A stretch of DNA of 64,000 nucleotides from Comamonadaceae bacterium OS-4 (GTDB taxonomy: Bacteria; Pseudomonadota; Gammaproteobacteria; Burkholderiales; Burkholderiaceae_C), in contig AP026970.1 of assembly GCA_027924025.1 (NCBI GenBank), positions 3,494,501 through 3,558,500 on the forward strand. The letters are read 5' to 3'. The translations under genes were made by a program, and so were the position numbers. Position 1 is the stretch's first letter; every line of letters begins with the position of its first letter. Of this stretch, positions 36,570 through 44,322 are shown in pieces. Below the pieces are notes generated by a model, which saw only the letters and a program-made list of their open reading frames with translations, had not been told where the DNA came from and made no database searches.

Positions 36570-37291
36570 AAGCGCAGCATTTTTCGCACGATAGCCAGCG
36601 CATAGACACTGGCCGTTTCCTGCACGAACTGCGGGAAATCCACGTGCGCCGTGTCATCTGCCCGGTCCGAAATAGTGCGAATCGCCACGAAAGGCACCTG
36701 ATAGTCTGCGCAGACTTGGGCCACCGCAGCGCCCTCCATCTCGACCGCCAACGGATGGAAACCTGACGCTGCAGCGGCTGCCAGCAGCGCATGCACCTCA
36801 CTACTGGCACTCACGAAGCGGTCACCGCTAGCGATCAGTCCACAGTGCAAGTCTGCGCGGTAGCGCCCGCCGCGCAAATCGAGCTGAACCTCGCGAACCG
36901 CTGCACACGCGGCCTCAAGCAACAAGGGATTCGCCGGAAACAAGGATTGGCCCGTCAATGGAATCTCGTAACGGGGGAACAGCGGGGAGGCGTCCATATC
37001 GTGCTGCAAATAGTGGCTGCCGACCACCACATCACCCACTGCCACCCCGGGCCCGGTACCACCGGCAACCCCGGTAAACACCATCCGCTGGACGCCCCAC
37101 TTGGCAATCAATGCGGTAGCGGTCAGGGCAGCTGCCACTTTGCCGATGCGGGACAGCGTGAGCACGACCTCCTGCCCGTCCAGATGCCCCAACCAGAAAG
37201 TGCGCCCGGCGTGCTCCACGCACTCCACCCGGGTCATGCACTCCACCAAGCCGACCTGCTCCTCGGCCAAGGCGCTCAGAATAGCGATCAA
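36563..37291 (-). CDS. mtnN: 5'-methylthioadenosine/S-adenosylhomocysteine nucleosidase family
   Basis: The 242-residue protein begins MIAILSALAEEQ and contains FTGVAGGTGPGVAVGDVVVG, ASGDRFVS, VEMEGAAVAQVC and RTISDRADD, all typical of MTA/SAH nucleosidases, with the catalytic aspartate in SDRAD. It hydrolyses methylthioadenosine and S-adenosylhomocysteine in methionine salvage; a related purine or futalosine nucleosidase is less likely. It starts five bases after fadD. The stop codon is provided by a dispersed repeat. Confidence 0.9.
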   Translation of the reverse strand: MIAILSALAEEQVGLVECMTRVECVEHAGRTFWLGHLDGQEVVLTLSRIGKVAAALTATALIAKWGVQRMVFTGVAGGTGPGVAVGDVVVGSHYLQHDMDASPLFPRYEIPLTGQSLFPANPLLLEAACAAVREVQLDLRGGRYRADLHCGLIASGDRFVSASSEVHALLAAAAASGFHPLAVEMEGAAVAQVCADYQVPFVAIRTISDRADDTAHVDFPQFVQETASVYALAIVRKMLRLL

Positions 37292-37296
37292 GGGGC

Positions 37297-38970
37297 TTAC
37301 TTATCCCGCAGCTCGCGGCGCAAAATTTTGCCGACTGGCGTTTTGGGGAGATCTGTCCGGAACTCCACCAGTTTGGGCTGTTTGTAGCCGGTGAGGTTCT
37401 CTTTGCAGAAAGTGCGCACGTCTTCTTCGCTCAGATTGGGATCTTTTTTGACAATCACCAACTTTACGGCTTCGCCGGTTTTGGCGTCTGCCACCCCGAC
37501 ACAGGCGCACTCCAACACACCGGGGATCTGGGTGACCACATCTTCAAGCTCAGTGGGGAACACGTTAAACCCGCTCACCAGGATCATGTCTTTTTTCCGG
37601 TCCACGATTTTGAAGAAACCGCGGGCGTCGACCACCCCGATGTCACCGGTTTTAAAGTAGCCATCGGTCGTCATGACCTTGGCCGTCTCATCCGGCCGCT
37701 GCCAATAACCCGCCATCACTTGCGGGCCTTTGATGGCAATCTCTCCACTCTGCCCTTGCGCGACCTCTACGCCCTCATCATCCAAGAGCTTCATGTAGGT
37801 GCTGGGCAAAGGCACACCGATCGTGCCGGTGAACTCCGTAGAGGTAATCGGGTTGCAACTCACGGTGGGCGAGGTCTCGCTCAGGCCGTACCCTTCGCAA
37901 ATGGGGCAGCCGGTCTTGTCAAACCACAACTTGGCCACACCACTCTGAACGGCGGTGCCACCGCCCACTGCAACTTTCAAATGGCTCCAGTCCACCTTGT
38001 TGAAGTCGGGGTGATTGGCCAATCCATTGAACAGGGTGTTCACCGCAGGCAGGCTGTGGATAGTGTGCTTGGATAGCTCCTTCAGGACCCCCGGAATGTC
38101 ACGCGGGTTCGGAATCAAAATGAGTTTCCCGCCGGTACGGACCGACAGCATCATGCCTACCGTAAAGGCAAACACATGGTAGAGCGGCAAGGCACACACC
38201 GTTGTGGGCTGCTGATCGGCGGGCACCTTGGCCATGGCCGGCGCATACCAGGCCTCTGACTGCAATGCATTGGCGATGACGTTGCGGTGCAAGAGCACCG
38301 CACCTTTGGACACTCCGGTCGTACCGCCGGTGTACTGCAGGACCGCCACATCGTCCGCCTTGATTTCGGGCTTTTTGAAGGGCGCTTTGGTGCCACGGGC
38401 AATGGCCTCGTTGAAACGCACTGCATCCGGCAGGCTGAAAGACGGCACCATCTTTTTGACGTTGCGGACCACGTAGTTCACCATGGTGCCCTTGAGCAGG
38501 CCCAAGCGGTCGCCCATGGAGCACAAGACCACGTGCTTGACCGGCGTAGCGGCGATGCACTTCTCCAGCGTGTGGGCAAAGTTCTCAATGATGACGATGG
38601 CCTTGGAGCCGGAGTCCTTGAGTTGGTGCTCCAACTCACGGGCGGTGTAAAGCGGGTTCACATTCACCACCACAAAACCGGCCCGCAAAATGGCGGCTAC
38701 CGCAATCGGGTACTGCGGCACATTGGGCATCATGATGGCGACCCGGTCGCCCTTGCTCAGACCCAGGCCTTGCAGGTAGGCGGCAAACGCCAAGCTCAAA
38801 CTATCGGTCTGACCGAAAGTGACATCTTTGCCCATGAAGTTGTAGGCCACGCGGCTTTCGTATTTGCGAAAGCTTTCTTCCAGCAACGCCACCAAGGAGG
38901 AGTATTTGGCAGGGTCGATGTCAGCAGGCACACCTTGTGGGTAGCTGCCGAGCCAAACGCGTTCAGTCAT
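37297..38970 (-). CDS. fadD: Long-chain acyl-CoA synthetase
   Basis: The 557-residue adenylate-forming enzyme activates fatty acids with ATP and CoA. The P-loop-like YTGGTTGVSKGA, GYGLSETSPTVSCNP, the YFKTGDIG motif and the hinge region DRKKDMILVSGFNVFPTE are present. The lysine of the C-terminal PKTPVGKILRREL is also present. Length matches FadD. It is cotranscribed with mtnN and lies downstream of the pntB terminator region. Confidence 0.94.
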   Translation of the reverse strand: MTERVWLGSYPQGVPADIDPAKYSSLVALLEESFRKYESRVAYNFMGKDVTFGQTDSLSLAFAAYLQGLGLSKGDRVAIMMPNVPQYPIAVAAILRAGFVVVNVNPLYTARELEHQLKDSGSKAIVIIENFAHTLEKCIAATPVKHVVLCSMGDRLGLLKGTMVNYVVRNVKKMVPSFSLPDAVRFNEAIARGTKAPFKKPEIKADDVAVLQYTGGTTGVSKGAVLLHRNVIANALQSEAWYAPAMAKVPADQQPTTVCALPLYHVFAFTVGMMLSVRTGGKLILIPNPRDIPGVLKELSKHTIHSLPAVNTLFNGLANHPDFNKVDWSHLKVAVGGGTAVQSGVAKLWFDKTGCPICEGYGLSETSPTVSCNPITSTEFTGTIGVPLPSTYMKLLDDEGVEVAQGQSGEIAIKGPQVMAGYWQRPDETAKVMTTDGYFKTGDIGVVDARGFFKIVDRKKDMILVSGFNVFPTELEDVVTQIPGVLECACVGVADAKTGEAVKLVIVKKDPNLSEEDVRTFCKENLTGYKQPKLVEFRTDLPKTPVGKILRRELRDK

Positions 38971-39023
38971 GTCTTGTGTCTCCGGTCAATTTTTATGCAG
39001 CCTGCTATTTTGATGCAGACGAA

Positions 39024-39059
39024 CAAGCCCGCCCACGGTGTTTACCTTAGGCGGGCTGT
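39024..39059 (-). terminator. Probable terminator after pntB
   Basis: AGCCCGCC (39026-39033) and GGCGGGCT (39050-39057) form an 8-base stem with a 16-base loop between pntB and fadD, followed on the minus strand by TGTTCGTCT. The T run is weak, so termination may be partial. Confidence 0.5.
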
Positions 39060-39075
39060 ACTTAGGCGTGCGCCT

Positions 39076-40512
39076 CTATTCGATGGCTTTGCCCATGTCC
39101 TCGACGACTTTTTTGGCGTCGCCGAACACCATCATGGTCTTGTCCATGTAGAACAACTCGTTGTCCAAGCCGGCATAACCCGCTGCCATGGAGCGCTTGT
39201 TCACGATGATGGTCTTGGCCTTGTAGGCCTCCAGAATCGGCATCCCGTAAATCGGACTGCCTTTGATGTGGGCAGCGGGATTCACCACATCGTTGGCGCC
39301 TAGGATGATGGCCACATCCGCTTGGCCGAATTCGCCGTTGATGTCCTCCATCTCAAACACCTGGTCGTAGGGCACTTCAGCTTCCGCCAGCAGCACGTTC
39401 ATGTGACCGGGCATACGGCCCGCTACCGGGTGGATGGCGTATTTGACGGTGATGCCCTTCTCGGTGAGCTTGGCAGCCAGTTCTTTGACGGCGTGCTGAG
39501 CGCGGGCTACTGCCAGGCCGTAGCCGGGCACGATCACCACGGTTTCAGCATTGCCCAACACGAAGGCTGCGTCGTCTGCACTGCCGCTTTTGACGGAGCG
39601 TTGCACCGCAGCACCCGCCGGACCAGCAGAAGCATCGCCGCCGAAGCCGCCCAGAATCACGTTGAAGAACGAGCGGTTCATCGCCTTGCACATGATGTAA
39701 CTCAGAATGGCACCGCTGGAGCCCACCAGCGAGCCGGCAATGATGAGCATGCTGTTGTTCAAGCTGAAGCCGATGCCCGCTGCCGCCCAGCCGGAGTAGC
39801 TATTGAGCATGGACACCACCACCGGCATATCGGCACCGCCGATGGGGATGATGATGAGAACGCCCATCACGAAACTGAGCGCCAGCATCAGAAAAAACGC
39901 GGTCCAGTTTTCAGTGAAGGCAAACATCAAACCCAAGCCCAGAGTGGCAAGACCCAACACCAGATTGAGCTTGTGCTGACCGGCGAACTGCACCGGTGCG
40001 CCCTGGAACAAGCGGAACTTGTATTTGCCGCTGAGCTTGCCGAATGCAATGACCGAGCCACTGAAGGTGATCGCGCCAATGGCCGCACCCAAGAACAACT
40101 CGAAGCGGTTGCCGGTGGGGATGGCCTCGCCCTTGGCTGCAATGCTGAAGGCCCAAGGCTCAGCCACCGCAGCCACGGCAATGAACACCGCGGCCAAGCC
40201 GATCATGCTGTGCATAAAGGCCACCAGCTCCGGCATTTTGGTCATCTCCACGCGCTTGGCCATCAGCGTACCGGCGGTGCCACCCACCAGCAAGGCGCCC
40301 AGCACCCAGGCCATGCCGGTCATGCCGTCTTGGCCAAGTTGCCCTGCGAGTTTGAAAATCAAGGCGCCGGTAGTGAAGACGGCCACGCCCATACCCACCA
40401 TGCCAAACACATTGCCGCGAATGGAAGTGGTCGGGTGCGACAGGCCTTTGAGCGCCTGAATGAAGCAGACGCTGGCAAAAAGATACAACAGGGTGACGAG
40501 GTTCAGGCTCAT
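39076..40512 (-). CDS. pntB: NAD(P) transhydrogenase subunit beta
   Basis: The 478-residue protein has about nine N-terminal membrane segments (domain II) and a C-terminal NADP-binding domain III with VIVPGYGLAVARAQHAV, HPVAGRMPGHMNVLLAEA and ILGANDVVNPAA. With PntAa and PntAb it forms the proton-translocating transhydrogenase that makes NADPH from NADH. Its start overlaps the pntAb stop by four bases. Confidence 0.96.
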   Translation of the reverse strand: MSLNLVTLLYLFASVCFIQALKGLSHPTTSIRGNVFGMVGMGVAVFTTGALIFKLAGQLGQDGMTGMAWVLGALLVGGTAGTLMAKRVEMTKMPELVAFMHSMIGLAAVFIAVAAVAEPWAFSIAAKGEAIPTGNRFELFLGAAIGAITFSGSVIAFGKLSGKYKFRLFQGAPVQFAGQHKLNLVLGLATLGLGLMFAFTENWTAFFLMLALSFVMGVLIIIPIGGADMPVVVSMLNSYSGWAAAGIGFSLNNSMLIIAGSLVGSSGAILSYIMCKAMNRSFFNVILGGFGGDASAGPAGAAVQRSVKSGSADDAAFVLGNAETVVIVPGYGLAVARAQHAVKELAAKLTEKGITVKYAIHPVAGRMPGHMNVLLAEAEVPYDQVFEMEDINGEFGQADVAIILGANDVVNPAAHIKGSPIYGMPILEAYKAKTIIVNKRSMAAGYAGLDNELFYMDKTMMVFGDAKKVVEDMGKAIE

Positions 40513-40829
40513 TCTTTGGCTCCTGCGGTGGGGGCTTTCTTTTCTTTCTTCTTGAACATTTCCAACATGCGGCGCGTCACCATGAAGCCGCCGAATACAT
40601 TCACCGCAGCAAGCGCGACCGCCAACACGCCCATGGTTTTACCGAGGCCTGTTTCCGTCAGTGCAGCGGCCAGCATGGCCCCCACAATGACGATGGCGGA
40701 AATGGCGTTGGTTACGGCCATCAAGGGGGTGTGCAGTGCGGGCGTCACAGTCCAGACCACGTGGTAACCCACATAGATGGCCAGCACGAAGATGATCAGG
40801 TTCAGGATAGTGGGGGAAACCATTTCCAT
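40509..40829 (-). CDS. pntAb: NAD(P) transhydrogenase subunit alpha, membrane part
   Basis: The 106-residue protein has three or four membrane helices (ILNLIIFVLAIYVGYHVVW, TPLMAVTNAISAIVIVGAM) and a lysine-rich tail. It corresponds to the C-terminal membrane part of E. coli PntA, made here as a separate polypeptide as in Rhodospirillum. It lies between pntAa and pntB and overlaps pntB. Confidence 0.94.
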   Translation of the reverse strand: MEMVSPTILNLIIFVLAIYVGYHVVWTVTPALHTPLMAVTNAISAIVIVGAMLAAALTETGLGKTMGVLAVALAAVNVFGGFMVTRRMLEMFKKKEKKAPTAGAKE

Positions 40830-40894
40830 GGTGTCGCTCCTTAAGTGAGGGTGGATTCGGGGATATGCGTCAACACAGGCCTGTGCAGTGGCGC

Positions 40895-42022
40895 TTACTT
40901 GCGGCGCACTTCACCGCCTTGGGTCACCAGGCAGGCTGCCACGATGTCGTCTTCGAGGTCGATATGCAAAGCGCCTTCCTTGTTGAGGATCAACTTCAAG
41001 AAGTCCAACACATTGCGCGCATAAAGGGAAGATGCGTCTGCCGCCACCAGCGCTGGCAGGTTGGTTTCGCCGATCAGGGTGACGCCGTGTTTGACCACGG
41101 TCTTGTCAGCCTCGGACAGCGGGCAGTTACCACCACCATTCGGACCCTTGCCCGCGGCGATGTCCACAATCACCGAACCGGGCTTCATGGACTTGACCAT
41201 GTCTTCAGTGATCAGCGTGGGAGCCGCACGACCGGGGATGAGCGCGGTGCTGATCACCACATCGGCCTGCGCGACGCGCTTGGCAACCTCCGCCTTCTGG
41301 CGGTCCAGCCAGCTCTGGGGCATGGGCTTGGCGTAACCGCCCACGCCGACAGCGGCTTCTTTTTCTTCATCCGTCTCGTAAGGAACGTCGATGAACTTGC
41401 CGCCCAAGGACTCGACTTGTTCTTTGACGCTGGGGCGCACATCGGAAGCCTCGATCACCGCCCCGAGGCGCTTGGCGGTGGCAATCGCCTGCAGACCGGC
41501 CACGCCCACCCCCAAGATCACCACGCGGGCGGCTTTGACCGTACCGGCAGCTGTCATGAGCATCGGGAAGAAGCGCTGGTATTTGTCGGCCGCCATCATC
41601 ACGGCTTTGTAGCCGGCGATGTTGGCCTGGCTGGAGAGCACATCCATGCTTTGTGCGCGGGTGGTGCGGGGTGCGGCCTCCAGGGCATAGGCATTGAGCT
41701 TGGCGGCTGCCAAGCGCTGCAGGCCTTCTGCATCAAACGGATTGAGCATGCCCACCAGGGTGGCACCAGGCGTCATCAACGCGGCTTCGGCCTCGGTAGG
41801 GGTACGAACCTTGAGGACCAGGTCGCAGCTGAGCGCACCCGCCGCATCGGTGATGTCGGCACCTGCGGCCGTGTAGGCCTCGTCCGTCACACTGGCCGCA
41901 ACACCGGCACCGCTTTGGATACGAACCGTGTGCCCTTGGGATTTCAGCTTTTTGACTGTCTCCGGGGTCACGGCAACTCGGGTCTCTCCCGCTAGTGTTT
42001 CAGCGGGTACGCCTATCTGCAT
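40895..42022 (-). CDS. pntAa: NAD(P) transhydrogenase subunit alpha, NAD-binding part
   Basis: The 375-residue soluble domain I begins MQIGVPAETLAGETRVAVTP and contains the Rossmann motif VVILGVGVAGLQAIATAKRLG, the mobile-loop-like region after ADVVISTALIPGRAAP and DIAAGKGPNGGGN. It binds NAD(H) and passes hydride to PntB. It is the first gene of the pntAa-pntAb-pntB operon, divergent from nudJ with 123 bases between starts; no operator was recognised there. Confidence 0.95.
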   Translation of the reverse strand: MQIGVPAETLAGETRVAVTPETVKKLKSQGHTVRIQSGAGVAASVTDEAYTAAGADITDAAGALSCDLVLKVRTPTEAEAALMTPGATLVGMLNPFDAEGLQRLAAAKLNAYALEAAPRTTRAQSMDVLSSQANIAGYKAVMMAADKYQRFFPMLMTAAGTVKAARVVILGVGVAGLQAIATAKRLGAVIEASDVRPSVKEQVESLGGKFIDVPYETDEEKEAAVGVGGYAKPMPQSWLDRQKAEVAKRVAQADVVISTALIPGRAAPTLITEDMVKSMKPGSVIVDIAAGKGPNGGGNCPLSEADKTVVKHGVTLIGETNLPALVAADASSLYARNVLDFLKLILNKEGALHIDLEDDIVAACLVTQGGEVRRK

Positions 42023-42145
42023 GCGGCTCTCCTGTAAAGGTTGGATTCAAGCTGTCAGCAAGCTTACATGAGTTTCCCTGCATTCCATAGGGCTAAAGTT
42101 GCGAGTTTCGCCAAAGACTTTTGCGCTAAATGCACATAATCCGCC

Positions 42146-42643
42146 ATGACTGAACGATGGAAACCCAGTGTGACGGTGGCCGCGGTAATTGAACGCGACG
42201 GGCGCTTCTTGCTCGTAGAGGAGCACACCCCGGAAGGTCTGCGACTCAACAATCCTGCTGGCCATCTGGACCCCGGGGAGTCGCCCGCCCAAGGCTGCGT
42301 GCGTGAAACGCTGGAAGAAACTGCCCACGTATTGGAGCCCACCGCCTTGGTGGGCGTGTACCTCTCGCGGTTTGTGAGATCCAGCGCAAGTGGTACCGAA
42401 GACATCACCTACGTGCGGTTTGCCTTTTGCGGAACGGTCGGCCCAGCGCTTGAAGGCCGCGCCTTGGATGCCGGCATCGTCAGAACCTTATGGCTCACGC
42501 CCGAAGAGGTGCGCGCCAGCCAAGAGCGGCATCGCAGTCCCCTGGTCCTGCAGTGCATGGAAGACTACCTGCGCGGTCAACGGTTCCCTTTGTCCTTGGT
42601 GTACAGCGACCCCAGCCTGCAAGGCGCGCGAGAAATGCTATAA
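42146..42643 (+). CDS. nudJ: NudJ-like Nudix hydrolase
   Basis: The 165-residue protein has the Nudix box beginning GHLDPGESPAQGC followed by RETLEET, and the opening KPSVTVAAVIERDGRFLLVEE seen in NudJ. NudJ hydrolyses nucleoside di- and triphosphates and the thiamine precursor HMP-PP. As in E. coli, it is directly upstream of mnmA. The stop codon TAA comes from the first bases of a dispersed repeat, which follows the gene. Confidence 0.9.
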   Translation: MTERWKPSVTVAAVIERDGRFLLVEEHTPEGLRLNNPAGHLDPGESPAQGCVRETLEETAHVLEPTALVGVYLSRFVRSSASGTEDITYVRFAFCGTVGPALEGRALDAGIVRTLWLTPEEVRASQERHRSPLVLQCMEDYLRGQRFPLSLVYSDPSLQGAREML

Positions 42644-42692
42644 AAATCATAGCTACATGCGCATACCAATTGTGCGCCAGAGGCCTTTTTTA
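42637..42692 (+). repeat. Dispersed repeat, copy F, between nudJ and mnmA
   Basis: Core GCTAT-N8-TAGCT-N4-GCGC at 42637-42662 and right end TGCGCCAGAGGCC, then a T-rich stretch. The first bases (GCTATAA) give the nudJ stop. It leaves 41 bases before mnmA. Confidence 0.85.
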
Positions 42693-42733
42693 TCGTCAAA
42701 ACCCCATACGTCTCTGCCGACTAAAATGCAGGC

Positions 42734-43855
42734 ATGAGCAAGCAACGAATTGTGGTGGGACTGAGCGGCGGCGTCGACTCTGCGGTCACGGCCCACCTGT
42801 TAAAGCAACAAGGCCATGAGGTCGTCGGCATTTTCATGAAAAACTGGGAGGACGACGACGACAGCGAATATTGCTCCTCCAACATCGACTTCGTGGATGC
42901 CGCAGCCGTAGCCGATGTGCTGGGCATTGAAATCGAACACGTCAACTTTGCAGCCGAATACCGTGACCGGGTGTTCGCGGAGTTCTTGCAGGAGTACCAG
43001 GCCGGACGCACCCCCAACCCGGACATTCTGTGCAACGCAGAAATCAAGTTCAAGGCCTTTTTGGACCACGCCATGCGCTTGGGCGCCGAAAAAATTGCCA
43101 CAGGGCACTACGCCCGGGTGCGCCTCAATGAGGCCAGCGGCCAACATGAGTTACTCAAAGGCTTGGACCCTAACAAGGACCAGAGCTACTTTTTGCACCG
43201 GCTGAATCAGGCGCAATTGTCCAAAACGCTGTTTCCCGTGGGTGAGCTTCATAAAACCGAAGTGCGCCGGATCGCAGACGACATCGGGCTGCCCAATGCC
43301 AAGAAGAAAGACTCTACGGGCATTTGCTTCATCGGGGAGCGCCCTTTCCGCGACTTCTTGAACCGCTACATCTCCAAAGAGCCCGGGCCGATCAAAAACC
43401 CGAAAGGCCACACTATCGGTGAGCATGTCGGCCTGTCCTTCTACACCTTGGGCCAGCGCCAGGGCTTGGGCATCGGTGGCATCAAGGCCAAAGGTGCGCA
43501 GCGCGGCGGCGGCGACCACAACCCTTGGTTTGTCGCGCGCAAGGATTTGGACAACAACACCTTGTGGGTCGTTCAGGGCCATGACCACCCTTGGTTGTTG
43601 TCAGAAAACTTGTCGGCGCTGAATGCAAGCTGGGTTGCAGGCACGCCACCGGCCCCGCAAACTGCAGGGGCAAAAACACGCTACCGCCAAGCCGATGCAC
43701 CCTGCACCTTCCAAGCCGATGGACCAGCCACGTTTGCCTTGCAGTTTCCGCAGGCGCAGTGGGCCGTGACGCCAGGACAATCCGCGGTGCTGTACCAAGG
43801 CGAGGTTTGTTTGGGCGGAGGCGTGATTGAGCAGGCCGCTGCATTGGCGAGGTGA
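42734..43855 (+). CDS. mnmA: tRNA-specific 2-thiouridylase MnmA
   Basis: The 373-residue enzyme thiolates the wobble uridine of tRNA-Lys, Glu and Gln. The PP-loop [17 protein letters not shown], the catalytic cysteine in [12 protein letters not shown] and the second cysteine in [12 protein letters not shown] are present, followed by the GLGIGG segment and a C-terminal beta barrel. Length is typical. It is downstream of nudJ, with a dispersed repeat between them. Confidence 0.96.
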   Translation: MSKQRIVVGLSGGVDSAVTAHLLKQQGHEVVGIFMKNWEDDDDSEYCSSNIDFVDAAAVADVLGIEIEHVNFAAEYRDRVFAEFLQEYQAGRTPNPDILCNAEIKFKAFLDHAMRLGAEKIATGHYARVRLNEASGQHELLKGLDPNKDQSYFLHRLNQAQLSKTLFPVGELHKTEVRRIADDIGLPNAKKKDSTGICFIGERPFRDFLNRYISKEPGPIKNPKGHTIGEHVGLSFYTLGQRQGLGIGGIKAKGAQRGGGDHNPWFVARKDLDNNTLWVVQGHDHPWLLSENLSALNASWVAGTPPAPQTAGAKTRYRQADAPCTFQADGPATFALQFPQAQWAVTPGQSAVLYQGEVCLGGGVIEQAAALAR

Positions 43856-43998
43856 TAGCCCGTCGCACTGCCATCGCCTCAGCAAATATTCGTAAAAACC
43901 AGGGCTTTTTTGCCTTCGGAATTTGAAGTTGCAGTGCTAGTATGAACATGCTCGGGCGCACGCTATTGCCCCCCCGTTACCTTGAGGATGAGCTTGTT

Positions 43999-44322
43999 AT
44001 GTTTCACGTGCTGAGAAATGAAGATGGCTCGATTGCCTCGCTCGCTCGTACGGAAAGACCCGGCGGCGAACTGCTCCGGGATGACCATCCGGAAATTCAG
44101 GCATTCTTGAAAGGTAGCGGCAACGTGTCCAGCTTCAGTGAAGCGGACGCGGAGTTTGTGCGGGTGCTGGAAGACCTGATCGACACCCTGATTGTGAAAA
44201 ACATCATTCGGCATACCGACCTTCCGGTCGCCGCACAACAGAAAATTACCCGCCGCAAGGGCCTGCGCAATCGAATGCAAGGCGCTTTGAATCTATTGGA
44301 CGATGATCAACGTATTATTTGA
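43999..44322 (+). CDS. Small conserved protein coupled to the adhesin secretion genes
   Basis: The 107-residue product begins MFHVLRNEDGSIASLAR and contains FVRVLEDLIDTLIVKNIIRHTDLP and a basic RRKGLRNRMQGALNLLDDD tail. Similar small proteins in related bacteria are annotated as tryptophan-synthase-beta-like, a name without functional support. GAGGATGAG upstream favours the ATG at 43999; a start at 43942 would add 19 residues. Its TGA is immediately followed by the ATG of the ABC transporter, so it belongs to the lap-like operon. Function is unknown. Confidence 0.78.
   Translation: MFHVLRNEDGSIASLARTERPGGELLRDDHPEIQAFLKGSGNVSSFSEADAEFVRVLEDLIDTLIVKNIIRHTDLPVAAQQKITRRKGLRNRMQGALNLLDDDQRII

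Noticed and set aside
41690..41735. Repeat-like GAGCTTGGCGGCTGCC...GCGCTGCAGGCC in pntAa
   Set aside because: Only partial similarity, no core spacing, and the encoded segment is standard for PntA.
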